Shown here piece by piece: positions 1-9,844 of a DNA stretch of 64,000 bases (position 1 is its first letter; every line of letters starts with the position of its first letter). The translations under genes and the position numbers were made by a program. The notes under the pieces are model-generated. The model was given only the letters and a program-made list of their open reading frames with translations, was not told where the DNA came from and searched no databases. This stretch comes from Microcoleus sp. AS-A8 (GTDB lineage Bacteria > Cyanobacteriota > Cyanobacteriia > Cyanobacteriales > Coleofasciculaceae): assembly GCA_039962225.1 (NCBI GenBank), contig JAMPKV010000007.1, positions 1 to 64,000 on the forward strand, read 5' to 3'.

Positions 1-100
1 CTTTTAAAGTTTCTTCCGGTTCTATTATGTCAATTTTGACGACCCCTGACATGGAAAACTTATTCTCCTTAATTCTCATAACTAAGTGTAGCAATGTTTA

Positions 101-700
101 ATGAAGTTGGTATTAGGGGCGCAAGGCTTTGCACCCCTACCGGATAATATTCCCGATCTGATGCTGAGTTACTTAAACGAACTCAACCGCGATGTAAACA
201 CCGATAAACTCGACAATCGCATGATTCAGGAAGATGCTAAAGCACTCGCCTGGGAATGCTTGAAGGGAACCTATCGTCCTGCCACTGCCAAACGCAAAGA
301 TGCGTTAGCGAAGCTTGCCGAAGGCATCGCCATCTTAAGCGGAGACGATGCAGAAGCTCGCCTAAAATATTTAGAACACCGTCTGCGTCTAATCCAAACC
401 ATTGGCCCTGCTCAAGACCAAATCCGCTTTGCCCTCGATCCCCTCGCCGAATACCTCGCGGCTTTGCAGTTGATTGAGAATTACGGCAAAAATCAGGGAC
501 AGTGGCGCAAATTCCTCAGCCAAGCTGCAACCCTGCCGGGAGCACCCGCTGCCATTCAAGGCTTCCTACTTGCCGTGCACGATTGCTGTTTACGTCAGGG
601 GGCAGAGGTTAAGGTACCTGACTTTGTTGCCCAGGAACTCAAGAAACAGGCGGGTTTAGCCAGTCCCACAGGACAAACTCAGATGGCACAACGCCCCTAA
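101..700 (+). CDS. C-terminal fragment of a NACHT-type STAND NTPase
   Basis: The 199-residue product has no P-loop. Its second half (about residues 107-165, with FALDPLAEYLAALQL and GAPAAIQGFLLAVHDCC) resembles the helical C-terminal part of cyanobacterial NACHT/HEAT proteins, where an F-x-x-D/H-x-x-AEYLAA segment follows the ATPase core. An in-frame TAG at 89-91 lies just upstream of the ATG, so the missing N-terminal NTPase domain is not encoded in this frame. I read it as the remnant of a larger gene, or as a standalone helical domain if the start is real. No nearby partner is visible; an intact NACHT gene lies about 25 kb downstream. Family assignment is by recognition of the motif only. 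Confidence 0.55.
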   Translation: MKLVLGAQGFAPLPDNIPDLMLSYLNELNRDVNTDKLDNRMIQEDAKALAWECLKGTYRPATAKRKDALAKLAEGIAILSGDDAEARLKYLEHRLRLIQTIGPAQDQIRFALDPLAEYLAALQLIENYGKNQGQWRKFLSQAATLPGAPAAIQGFLLAVHDCCLRQGAEVKVPDFVAQELKKQAGLASPTGQTQMAQRP

Positions 701-724
701 AAATCGGACTAACAGTACTAGGAC

Positions 725-2839
725 TTAGCTTGAGCAAAGCTGCCAATTTTTCGCAGACAATTTGTGTGGTTCTGAAGTCTCTTGACGGCTAGTACAGCAC
801 TTTCGATGGCACTGCTGAATGGGAATCTCAATAATAAACTCCGTACCTTCTCCGGGTGCGGATACACATCGTAATTGCCCCCCGTGTTTCGCCACAATAA
901 TTTGATAGCTAATCGACAACCCAAGGCCCGTTCCCTGACCGATAGGTTTGGTTGTAAAAAAAGGATCAAAAAGCAGAAGCTTCACCCGTTCGGTCATGCC
1001 GGGGCCGTTGTCGATGATCCGGATAACGATACTCGCTGAGTTTGAAGGGCATTGCCTCACATTTAGCAGTTCTGTGTGAATCTGAATCTGAGGATAAGGA
1101 TGAGCCATGAGCCTCTCACTTTCGCTATTTTCACTGCTAATTATCATCGAGTCCAAAGCATCAATGGCATTCGCCAAAATATTCATAATGACTTGATTTA
1201 TCTGCCCAGAATAACACTCAACAGAGGTTATTTTCCCGTAATTTTTTATTACCTCAATGGCAGGGCGTCCCGGCTTTTCCTTCAATCGATGCTGCAAAAT
1301 TTGTAAGGTTGTATCGAGACCTTCGTGAATATTAACTTGCTTCATTTCTCCTTGATCGATGCGCGAGAATGTCCGCAGAGAGGCGACAATATCACGAAGT
1401 CGCTCGGCTCCCACTTTCATCGATTGCAATAGCTTAGGCAAATCGTCCATGACAAAGTCCAAATCTATCGTCTCTGCATACTCCTGAATCACAGATACCG
1501 GATTTGGATAATGCTCTCGATAGAGATTGACCAGCTCCAGCAGGTCTTGGATCGATTCGCTGGCTGGGGTAATATTCCCGTAAACAAAACCGACTGGATT
1601 ATTAATTTCATGGGCAATGCCAGCCACCATCATGCCCAAGCTATACATTTTTTCACTCTGTACTAGCTGGGTTTGTGTTTCCTTAATCTTGTTCAGCGCT
1701 TGCTCCAGTTGAGTCGCTTGTTCTCTAAGTTGAGCTTCCGATCGCCGCAGAGCCACCTCCGCTTTAGAGCGCTCGTGCTGGAGAGAGAGTGCTGCCGCCG
1801 CTGCCCTTAACAAGTCCACTGCCGATGCTGACCATACCTTTGCTGTTGTACAGTTGTCGAAGACAATGAACCCGAAGAACTGATCGTTCACGGATAGGGG
1901 CAAAACTAATAGAGATAAAATCCCCATTTGCTCCAAAATAAAACGCTCTTGTTCAGGAAAGTCGCTGACGAGTCCCATAATGGTTTCACCCCGTGCCAAA
2001 ATCTGAGTCCATCGGGGTAAACAGGTTTCATAAGGCAAATACGGACATTTGGCACTGTCGCTTTCATCGTAGAGGTGAGGAACATACCATTGGGCGCAGG
2101 GACGACTCCACAACTCGCCCCTACTATCGTAAAAATTCTCAAACACATAAACGTGACTGGCTTTAGCTGATTGTCCCAGCAGCTCCAGAATTGAGGTGTA
2201 GTAGTTTTTATCCCCTTTGAGAGATAACAAGCGGTGCTGCACTTCGGCTAAGGCCGCCAAATATCGTTCGCGCTCTGCCAACGCTGACTCGGCTAACTGG
2301 CGCTCCATGATTTCAGCTTGCAAAACTTCATTGGCTCTTGCCAGTTCTCTCGTCCGTTCGTCCACTCGTTGTTCTAACTCTTGTTTCGCTCGGCGCAAGG
2401 CATACTCCGCTTCCTTACGCTCAACAATTTGTTTTTCCAGAGCAACGTTCGCGGCTTCGAGTTCGGCTGGACTGGGTAATGCTAAAGCCTTTGGGATCAG
2501 AGGCACTAATTCTGAAGCCGTATACAGGGAAACTATCGCGGTAATTCCTTTCATCAGACCCGAAAGCCAATAAACGGGGTGCCAAAGTGTCCATATTTCT
2601 AGTAAGTGACCCGTGCCACAGGACAAAATAAAGGCACTAAAGAGTAGGAAAATTCCTTGGAAAGGCACATCCTGACGCTGACGCACAAAATAGAGCAGCA
2701 TCAGAGGAATCGAATAGTAGGCGAGGCCAATCAAGAAGTCCGAGCCGGCGTGCAACCACACTAATTCTGGCTTCCAGAGGAAGCAGTAGCCGTGTGCCAT
2801 GAAATTTCCAGAGAAAAAGTCTTGTACAGATTGCAGCAT
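725..2839 (-). CDS. Ethylene-receptor-type membrane sensor histidine kinase
   Basis: Sensor kinase of 704 residues. Three membrane helices occupy about residues 27-115 and carry the plant ETR1 ligand-site signature with the same spacing: Asp34, Tyr41, Cys74 and His78 (ETR1 Asp25, Tyr32, Cys65, His69). Cys and His there bind the Cu(I) cofactor. A coiled coil (130-195), a GAF domain (195-365), a second coiled coil and a DHp helix follow, with phosphoacceptor His410 in GIAHEINNPVGF. The ATPase domain has an N box (NILANAIDAL), DNGPGM and GTGLGLS. Only the final ~30 residues look non-conserved. Ethylene binding is known for the Synechocystis homologue; here it is inferred from the residues. No response regulator is adjacent, so its partner is unknown. 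Confidence 0.9.
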   Translation of the reverse strand: MLQSVQDFFSGNFMAHGYCFLWKPELVWLHAGSDFLIGLAYYSIPLMLLYFVRQRQDVPFQGIFLLFSAFILSCGTGHLLEIWTLWHPVYWLSGLMKGITAIVSLYTASELVPLIPKALALPSPAELEAANVALEKQIVERKEAEYALRRAKQELEQRVDERTRELARANEVLQAEIMERQLAESALAERERYLAALAEVQHRLLSLKGDKNYYTSILELLGQSAKASHVYVFENFYDSRGELWSRPCAQWYVPHLYDESDSAKCPYLPYETCLPRWTQILARGETIMGLVSDFPEQERFILEQMGILSLLVLPLSVNDQFFGFIVFDNCTTAKVWSASAVDLLRAAAAALSLQHERSKAEVALRRSEAQLREQATQLEQALNKIKETQTQLVQSEKMYSLGMMVAGIAHEINNPVGFVYGNITPASESIQDLLELVNLYREHYPNPVSVIQEYAETIDLDFVMDDLPKLLQSMKVGAERLRDIVASLRTFSRIDQGEMKQVNIHEGLDTTLQILQHRLKEKPGRPAIEVIKNYGKITSVECYSGQINQVIMNILANAIDALDSMIISSENSESERLMAHPYPQIQIHTELLNVRQCPSNSASIVIRIIDNGPGMTERVKLLLFDPFFTTKPIGQGTGLGLSISYQIIVAKHGGQLRCVSAPGEGTEFIIEIPIQQCHRKCCTSRQETSEPHKLSAKNWQLCSS

Positions 2840-3343
2840 GGGCTATTCAAAAGTAGCAGAGTTGCAAAGGAGCCGATTAGTGATTGTTGAGGTTGCAAGC
2901 TAAGGACAGGAAGAAAGTTGGGATACTTGGGGTGACCTGTTTTGTGAATTTTTATTGAGTTATTTTGAGGAAAGATTAAGTTTGTCGAATAGACCGTTTA
3001 GAACATAAGGGTTTACACCCATTGTTCTCGAATTCTCGCCTCGCGAGATCGGAGTAAATACGGAACTTTTCCAGCTCTGAGAAATTACTGAAGCTTTATG
3101 AATTTTTGATGAAGATTTAAATGGGAGCGCTTCTTGAAGGACATGAGAGATAGAAGGCTAATGACGAATAGCTGTTAAAACTGAGTGGAGCAAGTGAAGG
3201 CAAATAAACTTAAGATATGTAAAGCAGACTCCTCCATGACCCTCTGGGTAAGGGCGGATCACAAGGGTGCATCAGGTTTCGGATCTTTACAGTAAATAAA
3301 CTCATTCGACTGTTGGCAATTAGAACACAACAGATATAAACCC
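2840..3343. other. Intergenic region between divergent genes
   Basis: About 500 bases separate the divergent ethylene-type kinase and pentapeptide gene, so both promoters should lie here. I see no convincing small ORF, RNA gene or strong hairpin. The sequence is AT-rich with scattered stop codons. Confidence 0.5.
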
Positions 3344-4234
3344 ATGAATCCTGATGAACTCTTGAGGAAATATGCCGCGGGAGAAAGAGACTTTTCTCTA
3401 GCCAACCTAGGTGGAATCAACCTTAAACAAACGAACCTCAGGGGAATAGATTTCTCTCACGCCAATCTGAGCCAAGCCAACCTATCACAGGTAAATTTAA
3501 TCCGCGCTACTTTGGGGACAGCGGATTTACAAGGCTCAGACCTAGAGGGCGCTAACCTGCAAAACTCAGACCTGAGCGGTGCTGATTTGATGGGTGCTAA
3601 CCTGAATGCCGCTAACCTAAGTTTTGCGGATTTAACAGGTGCAGATTTAACGGGAGCCAATTTGATGATTGCTGGATTGGTTGGCGCAGATCTCAATGCA
3701 GCCAATCTGTATGAAGCGAAATTAATTGGCGCTCACCTCCAGGGAGCGTCGCTGATTGGAGCCAATCTGTCTCGAGCCAATCTCTATGCCAGTTACTTAT
3801 ATGAAACAGATTTGAGTGAAGCCAACCTCCATCAGGTCAACTTGCAACGAACTCTCTATAACCCAAGAACCCAGTTTCCTCCATCGTTTGACCCAGTTGA
3901 GGCGGGAGCCTACTTGATTGCGCCTCAGGTATCGCTGTCAGGGGTCAATTTGAGAGGCGTGTTGCTTTCGGGTGTCAACCTTCATCGAGCCAATCTGAGT
4001 CGGACAGACCTAAGTGAGGCCAACTTAATTTGGGCTGACTTGAGTGAGGCCGATTTGAGTGGAGCCAATCTCAGTGGAGCGAACTTGAGTGGAGCCAATC
4101 TCAGTGGAGCGAACTTGAGTGGAGCCAACCTCGATGATGCTAACCTGAGTGGTACGACAATGCCCAATGGTGAATTGCACAACGTCCAAAGAATCGGGCG
4201 AGCTGCGACAAATTCTTCCTCGAAGTGTAGTTAG
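3344..4234 (+). CDS. Pentapeptide-repeat protein
   Basis: The 296-residue protein is almost entirely A(D/N)LXX pentapeptides, in two blocks (about residues 20-165 and 195-275). A repeat-poor linker with PSFDPVEAGAYLIAPQVS separates them. Such repeats fold into a right-handed quadrilateral beta-helix. The family is very common in cyanobacteria and mostly has no known biochemical role. There is no signal peptide, and the N-terminus (MNPDELLRKYAAGERDF) is the usual cytosolic cap. The end of the repeat block is nearly identical at DNA level, indicating recent duplication. No operon partner; the next gene starts about 210 bases downstream. Confidence 0.93.
   Translation: MNPDELLRKYAAGERDFSLANLGGINLKQTNLRGIDFSHANLSQANLSQVNLIRATLGTADLQGSDLEGANLQNSDLSGADLMGANLNAANLSFADLTGADLTGANLMIAGLVGADLNAANLYEAKLIGAHLQGASLIGANLSRANLYASYLYETDLSEANLHQVNLQRTLYNPRTQFPPSFDPVEAGAYLIAPQVSLSGVNLRGVLLSGVNLHRANLSRTDLSEANLIWADLSEADLSGANLSGANLSGANLSGANLSGANLDDANLSGTTMPNGELHNVQRIGRAATNSSSKCS
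4055..4129 (+). repeat. 30-bp direct repeats inside the pentapeptide gene
   Basis: Two identical 30-bp units (4055-4084 and 4085-4114) and a half unit (to 4129) each encode ten residues, two pentapeptides (LSGANLSGAN). Exact DNA identity, not only protein similarity, points to recent slippage or unequal recombination. Confidence 0.85.
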
Positions 4235-4445
4235 AACATCGGTTCAGTAATATTCCATAAAGGTGATTCCCTTGCGGTGGATGCAGTTGCGTACTCTCAG
4301 GCATTGCCGATATGAGTAACCGCCGAGCCAAGACTTCAAGGTCAGCCGCCATCGGCTTGCAAATATTTCATGCTTATGTGTATGACTTAAGATAGATGCG
4401 ACACGAGCATCTTGTGTCACTCTTACGGATTGAGCCTTTGTTGGA

Positions 4446-7400
4446 ATGAATGCTCCTAAGTTCCCTATCGAAGATAATGAATATTCTGCAAAGGCAGAAT
4501 CTGCTTTGAATAGATTTCTGACCTTATCATTCGACTTATTCTGCATCACCCAGGACAATGGCTATTTCCAGCAGATCAATCCAGCGTGGGAAAATGTGCT
4601 GGGATGGACGGTATCTGAGTTACAAAACAGCCCTTGGCTTGAACTTGTTCATCCCGATGATGTGGAGTTGACGCTGAATAGCGAAAAGCTGTATTTCCAA
4701 AACAGCTTCGTCGAATATGAAAATCGCTATCGCCACAAAGATGGAAGTTATCGTTGGCTATCTTGGCGGGTATCCAATACAGAAGATGGACTCGTCTATA
4801 GAGTAGCGAAGGACATTACTGCGGCAAAACAAGTAGAAGAGGTAGCTGTTTCCAGTGCTGAAGGTCGTAACGATTGTACACTTCAGCCAGCGGAATTGGA
4901 TTTGCAACGAGCCGTTGCAGAATTAACCGAATGGAAAAATCGCTATGAAGCAGCCGGTCAAATTAATGGTTTGTTGCTTTATGAATGGAATAGTCAGACA
5001 GAGGAAATTATTTGGGGTTCTAATGTTGAACAAGTCTTTGGTTATGCCGAGGAAGAACTCTCAGGCTCTTTAGAATTGTGGATGGAGTTAATTCATCCCG
5101 ATGACCTAGAAAAAGTTATCCAAGAGCTTAACCGAGTTATTGCCACTAAAGAACGACTCCATGTTGAATATCGGATGCGTCAAAAGGACGGTAGTTACAT
5201 CATCCTGGAAGACAATGGAAGGTTTTACCCCGATAGTGCGGGTCAGCTCAATCGCATGGTGGGATTTATTGCTAATATCACGGAGCGCAGGCGGGCACAA
5301 ATAGAGCTAAAAAAAGCCTATCAGCAATTGGAACTTTTAGTCGATAATTCGCCTTTAGCCATTCTGGAGTGGGACAAGGACTTTCGCTTGCAGCGTTGGT
5401 CGAAGCAGGCAGAAAAAATATTTGGCTGGAATGCCACTGAGGTTCTCAATCACCATCCCCAAGAATGGCAGTTCGTCTATGAAGAAGACGCTCCAAGGGT
5501 CGATCATATCCTGGGTCAATTACTGGATGGAACTCTACAACGCACCGTAGACGAAAATCGCAACTATACCAAAGAGGGAAAAATCGTTTATTGCGAATGG
5601 TACAACTCTGTACTCTTCGATGAGTCGAGCAATTTGGTGTCAATTTTATCCCTAGTCTTGGATATTAGCGATCGCAAACAGACTGAAGCCGTACTGCAAC
5701 AGGTGATGACTGACTTAGAAACGAGAGTCGAGGAGCGTACAGCGGAACTTCAGCAGATTAATGGGCAACTGAGTGCAGAGATTACTGAGCGCCTGCGGAC
5801 AGAAGCAGCTCTTCGTCACAGCGAAGAACAATTCCGCCGGGTGTTTGAAGAAGCCCCCATCGGTATGGCACTCGCCAGTAAAGACAAGCGCTTTTTAAAA
5901 GTAAATCAAGCCTTACTTGAAATGCTGGGGTATAGTGAGTCGGAATTCATGAGTCTAAGCTGTGAGGCTATCACCCATCCCGAAGACTGGGAGCGAATAC
6001 CCCCCTATCTTGAGCAGATCAATCAAGGAGAAATTGACGGCTTTCAGGTAGAAGAACGTTTCCTAACCAATCATCAAGAAATTGTTTGGGGAAATTTAAC
6101 CTCGATGGTGTTGCGGGATGCATCGGGAGACATCCTTTACAGGCTAGAAATGGTTGAGGACATCACGGAACGTCGGCAAGCAGAAGCGGCGGTTCGCCAG
6201 AGTGAAGAACAATTCCGCCGTGTGTTTGACAAAGCACCGATTGGCATGTCTTTAGCTAGCTTGGATAATCGTTATCTCAGAATCAATCGCTCCTTTTTTG
6301 AGATGCTGGGGTACACCGAATCTGAACTCATGGCGCTTAGCTTTATGGATATTACCCATGGGGAAGATTTAGAGTTGGAAATTCCCTTTATGGAGCAACT
6401 CATCAACGGGGAAATTGACCGCTTTGCCTTAGAAAAGCGTTACCTCAAAAAGAATCAAGAGATTGTCTGGGTGAATTTAACGTTGATTGCTTTGCGCGAT
6501 CAAGCTGGGTTTATCCTTTATACATTAGCCATGATCGAGGACATCACAGTCCGCAAGCAAGCCCAGGAAGCTTTGCAACAAAGTGAGGCTCGCTACCGCG
6601 CCATTATTGAAGATCAAACCGAATTGATCTGTCGATATCAGCCGGACGGCAGTCTGACATTTGTCAATGATGCTTACTGCCGCTATTTCCATAAGCAGCG
6701 TTCTGAGCTGATGGGTTACAGCTTTATGCCAGTGATTCCTGAAGATGACCAACCATTGGTTACCCAGAATATTAGTTCTCTATGTGTAGAACAACCTATC
6801 GTGGCTCACGAACACCGAATTATTCTTCCTGGTGGAGAGATTCGTTGGCAACAGTGGACGAACCGAGCCTTGTTTGATGAGTCTGGCAATATCCTAGAGC
6901 TTCAGGGTGTGGGACGGGACATTACAGAACTCAAGCAAGCTGAAGCTGAAATTGTTAAAGCCTTGGAAAGAGAAAGAGAACTGAGCGAATTGCGATCGCA
7001 ATTCGTGTCTTTAGTGTCCCACGAGTTTCGCACGCCCCTAACTACAATTCAATCCTCAGCGGAACTGCTTGAACGCTACAACAACAGATTATCTGAGGAG
7101 AAGAAACAAAATCACTATCGGCGCATTCAACATGCCGTGCAACGAATGACTCAGTTGTTAGAGGATGTTCTGACGATTGGCAAAGCTGAAGCGGGAAAAC
7201 TCAAGTTCACGCCGTCCCCCATGGATTTAGTCGTTTTTTGCCGTGACTTAGTTGAAAGTTTGCAAATGAGTGCAAAGCCGCAACACCAGCTTAACTTTGT
7301 GGTGATTGGCGATGGTAGTGGTGCCCAAATGGACGAAAAACTCTTGGGTCATATTTTGACGAATTTACTCACTAATGCGATTAAATATTCCCCGGATGGA

Positions 7401-7664
7401 GGGACTGTTCAATTCGATTTAATTTGCGATCGCACTTGGGCTATTTTCCGCATTGAAGATAGTGGAATTGGCATTCCCCACGAAGATTTAGAGCGTTTAT
7501 TTGAATCTTTTGGGCGAGCGAGCAATGTGGGTGCCATTCCTGGGACGGGACTAGGGCTAGCCATTGTCAAACGGTGTGTGGATTTACACAAGGGTGAGAT
7601 TACTGTAAAGAGTGAAATTGGAGTAGGAACAACCTTTACGGTTACGCTGCCGTTACAGCCTTAA
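4446..7664 (+). CDS. Multi-PAS sensor histidine kinase
   Basis: A 1072-residue soluble kinase with no membrane helix or signal peptide. About six PAS/PAC units run from residue 20 to 830, most ending in the PAC motif D-I-T-x-R-x-x-A/T. A short coiled coil (about 415-450) splits them three and three. The fourth and fifth units, both starting SEEQFRRVF, are close copies. The HisKA domain carries His859 in VSHEFRTPLTT. The ATPase domain has an N box (LLTNAIKYS), DSGIGI and GTGLGLAIV. It lacks a receiver domain, and no response regulator is adjacent. PAS ligands cannot be predicted from the sequence. Complete-looking gene. Confidence 0.93.
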   Translation: MNAPKFPIEDNEYSAKAESALNRFLTLSFDLFCITQDNGYFQQINPAWENVLGWTVSELQNSPWLELVHPDDVELTLNSEKLYFQNSFVEYENRYRHKDGSYRWLSWRVSNTEDGLVYRVAKDITAAKQVEEVAVSSAEGRNDCTLQPAELDLQRAVAELTEWKNRYEAAGQINGLLLYEWNSQTEEIIWGSNVEQVFGYAEEELSGSLELWMELIHPDDLEKVIQELNRVIATKERLHVEYRMRQKDGSYIILEDNGRFYPDSAGQLNRMVGFIANITERRRAQIELKKAYQQLELLVDNSPLAILEWDKDFRLQRWSKQAEKIFGWNATEVLNHHPQEWQFVYEEDAPRVDHILGQLLDGTLQRTVDENRNYTKEGKIVYCEWYNSVLFDESSNLVSILSLVLDISDRKQTEAVLQQVMTDLETRVEERTAELQQINGQLSAEITERLRTEAALRHSEEQFRRVFEEAPIGMALASKDKRFLKVNQALLEMLGYSESEFMSLSCEAITHPEDWERIPPYLEQINQGEIDGFQVEERFLTNHQEIVWGNLTSMVLRDASGDILYRLEMVEDITERRQAEAAVRQSEEQFRRVFDKAPIGMSLASLDNRYLRINRSFFEMLGYTESELMALSFMDITHGEDLELEIPFMEQLINGEIDRFALEKRYLKKNQEIVWVNLTLIALRDQAGFILYTLAMIEDITVRKQAQEALQQSEARYRAIIEDQTELICRYQPDGSLTFVNDAYCRYFHKQRSELMGYSFMPVIPEDDQPLVTQNISSLCVEQPIVAHEHRIILPGGEIRWQQWTNRALFDESGNILELQGVGRDITELKQAEAEIVKALERERELSELRSQFVSLVSHEFRTPLTTIQSSAELLERYNNRLSEEKKQNHYRRIQHAVQRMTQLLEDVLTIGKAEAGKLKFTPSPMDLVVFCRDLVESLQMSAKPQHQLNFVVIGDGSGAQMDEKLLGHILTNLLTNAIKYSPDGGTVQFDLICDRTWAIFRIEDSGIGIPHEDLERLFESFGRASNVGAIPGTGLGLAIVKRCVDLHKGEITVKSEIGVGTTFTVTLPLQP

Positions 7665-7956
7665 TCATCCATAGATGTTATAGAGAGTTGTGAAGATCAG
7701 GCATGTTGAAGGTTCGCGCTTAGCTGAGCGACTCTTGTGCCAGGGGCAATCATCCTTAGTTGAGATTTTGCATAAGTGGTATGAGTACAAGCAATACATA
7801 CCTATAGCTACGCTGCCTCCCCTAAGCTTCGCAGTCAAATGAAGGGGAAAAGTGCGATCGCCTAACGGGCATCGGCGAAACGAATTACCTTAAATTTGCA
7901 CAAATCTTGGTAGGCGTCGTGGCAGAAATTCTTACGCAAGAGTCCTATCAACACTT

Positions 7957-8592
7957 ATGAATCGCATCGAAATTTTTATTTATACGCTATGCCTTAGTTT
8001 AATCCTTAAAGGCGGCATCACTCCTGAATTTGAAACTCAATTCAGAATTTTATGTGAGTTAATTGTCTACACTTGGAGCTTGGGAATTGTTAATTGGGTC
8101 TTCTGCGGCGGAGCGCTCAGAAAGCTGGGTATTCGTCCTCGCACCTCCCTCGGATTATTAGGTATCTTGACTTCGCCTTTCCTGCATAGCAGTTGGGAAC
8201 ACTTAGTAGGAAACACCATTCCTTTCTTCATCCTGGGTTCGTTTGTCATGTTAGGAGGAATTCGGGACTTTTTCATCCTTACAGTGTTTACACCGCTTTT
8301 TAGTGGGCTGGGAATCTGGCTGTTCGGTCAACCCTACACGAACCACATTGGTGCTTCAGATATTATTTTTGGCTATTTAGGTTTCCTGCTGGTACGCAGC
8401 TATTTTGCCAATGATGCCCTGTCAATTGTCTTGACAATAGTTGTCGGCTTTATGTACGGGAAGATTCTCTGGGGTATTTTTCCTGGAGAGGAGGGCGTAT
8501 CCTGGGAAGGACATTTTTTTGGCTTGATAGCCGGTGTACTCGTTGCCAGTTTTCTAGATGTGTTTCGGATGATGTTACCTACGTCAATGTAA
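7957..8592 (+). CDS. Rhomboid-family intramembrane serine protease
   Basis: Polytopic membrane protein of 211 residues with about six hydrophobic segments. The rhomboid active-site elements are present: HxxxxHxxxN (His77, His82, Asn86) in the second core helix, nucleophile Ser134 in GASDIIFGY, and the general-base His186 in WEGHFFGLIAG. Rhomboids cleave transmembrane substrates within the bilayer. The substrate here is unknown. It stands alone, about 290 bases after the multi-PAS kinase, in a region with no obvious operon. Confidence 0.88.
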   Translation: MNRIEIFIYTLCLSLILKGGITPEFETQFRILCELIVYTWSLGIVNWVFCGGALRKLGIRPRTSLGLLGILTSPFLHSSWEHLVGNTIPFFILGSFVMLGGIRDFFILTVFTPLFSGLGIWLFGQPYTNHIGASDIIFGYLGFLLVRSYFANDALSIVLTIVVGFMYGKILWGIFPGEEGVSWEGHFFGLIAGVLVASFLDVFRMMLPTSM

Positions 8593-8720
8593 TAGAAAGT
8601 TTTAGCTAGTTCCCACGAGCGCATTAAAAAAATTATGTCGGCCTATTAGCATTACACAAGACTAGGACATGGATTTAATCGATTTGTTTGTCAAAAAAAT
8701 CTTGGAAGGGTCTTCTGCTG

Positions 8721-8751
8721 AAAAAACTCCCACCATTCAGATGGTGGGAGT
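8721..8751 (-). terminator. Rho-independent terminator of the hemerythrin gene
   Basis: A perfect 11-bp stem (8726-8736 with 8741-8751) encloses a TCAG loop. On the minus strand it is followed directly by six T residues. It sits about 60 bases after the stop of the minus-strand hemerythrin gene. Confidence 0.9.
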
Positions 8752-8809
8752 CTCTTCGTTCACCTAATTATTTACAGCTATTGGATTGTCGCTGAAAGTT
8801 AACAGGCTA

Positions 8810-9844
8810 CTACTTTGCAGAAGCTGCCATTTGGTCTTGCAACTGGCTTTTAACGGATTTGAATTCAGTCGCCATTTGCTTCTGCTGCTCGTGGCTGAAG
8901 TTGTCGCGCAGTTTGGGGAACATTTCGTTCTCTTCTTGCTGCACATGAGACTGAACAGCTATCATCAATTGCTCAACGTTAGCTTTGAAGTTGTCAATTG
9001 AAGAAGGATCTAAAGACTTAATGTGCTCCAGCATTTGCTTCATTTCAGCTTGCTCAGAATAAAGCTCCTGAGTGTCTTGGTAGTAAGAGCGGATTGCTGG
9101 GTAAACAACTTGTTCTTCGGCAGCGGAGTGGGCGCTTAAATCTTTGTAGATTTGACCGAAATACTCTTGTATTTTTTGAGGATCATTGGTGCCCTGAACT
9201 TCCATGAACAGGGTATTGACTTTGGTGTGATCCATGCGGAGGAGAGCACGGATGTCCATCTCATCATCGCTACGAGTGACGGCGCTTCCAACTACACCAC
9301 TCAATGCGGCAACAGCATCTTGAACGCGGCCCCACAGGCTTTGATCTGGCTCTTGCCCAGTCAATTCACGGGTGCCCAAAATTTCTAGAACTCCTTTGAG
9401 TTGCTCTTGATGAGCGCGGTTATCAAAGTTAACCGCATTCAATGGCCCGATCGCGGCCATAACGTCAGCACCAACAACCTGTGCACACTTGTGGATCAGG
9501 AGTCCAGCCATTGTTTGTTTATGCTTGAGCAGTTCGTGCTGAGCTACTTTTTCATATAAAGTCAACTCAGAACCTTCCATGAGTTTCTGAACTTGCTCAA
9601 TCAGCATCTGAGTGGTTTCTTTTGGCTCTCCTTTGACACCATACTGAACCATCACTGTGTCCAGAACGCCTAGGTTTTTCTGATCGTCTTGGATAAAATC
9701 TTGCAGACGCTTCCGAATCTCTTCATCCGTGCAGGCTTGTATTAGTCTCTGCTCATTGGCAATAAGCAGATTCTGAAGCGCTTTCATGTCAGCGAGTTTC
9801 TGGGCGATCGCAATACGTTTGGTATCATCAAGTGTTACTGGCAT
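8810..9844 (-). CDS. Hemerythrin-like HHE domain protein
   Basis: Soluble helical protein of 344 residues. Residues about 200-310 form an HHE cation-binding domain with the expected di-iron ligand set: His206 (MDHTKVN), His239 and Glu243 (AHSAAEE), His274, His300 and Glu304 (HVQQEENEMFP). The first 170 residues are another helical region with HQE and HKQ elements (for example His103, His108, His145), possibly a second ferritin-like bundle. Such proteins bind O2, NO or iron and act in iron storage or stress. The gene has its own long upstream region and a strong terminator, so it is monocistronic. The exact function is not determinable from sequence. Confidence 0.88.
   Translation of the reverse strand: MPVTLDDTKRIAIAQKLADMKALQNLLIANEQRLIQACTDEEIRKRLQDFIQDDQKNLGVLDTVMVQYGVKGEPKETTQMLIEQVQKLMEGSELTLYEKVAQHELLKHKQTMAGLLIHKCAQVVGADVMAAIGPLNAVNFDNRAHQEQLKGVLEILGTRELTGQEPDQSLWGRVQDAVAALSGVVGSAVTRSDDEMDIRALLRMDHTKVNTLFMEVQGTNDPQKIQEYFGQIYKDLSAHSAAEEQVVYPAIRSYYQDTQELYSEQAEMKQMLEHIKSLDPSSIDNFKANVEQLMIAVQSHVQQEENEMFPKLRDNFSHEQQKQMATEFKSVKSQLQDQMAASAK

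Noticed and set aside
3457-4182. Minus-strand frames with APLKSAPLRL repeats
   Set aside because: Complement of the pentapeptide repeats; low complexity and no independent support.
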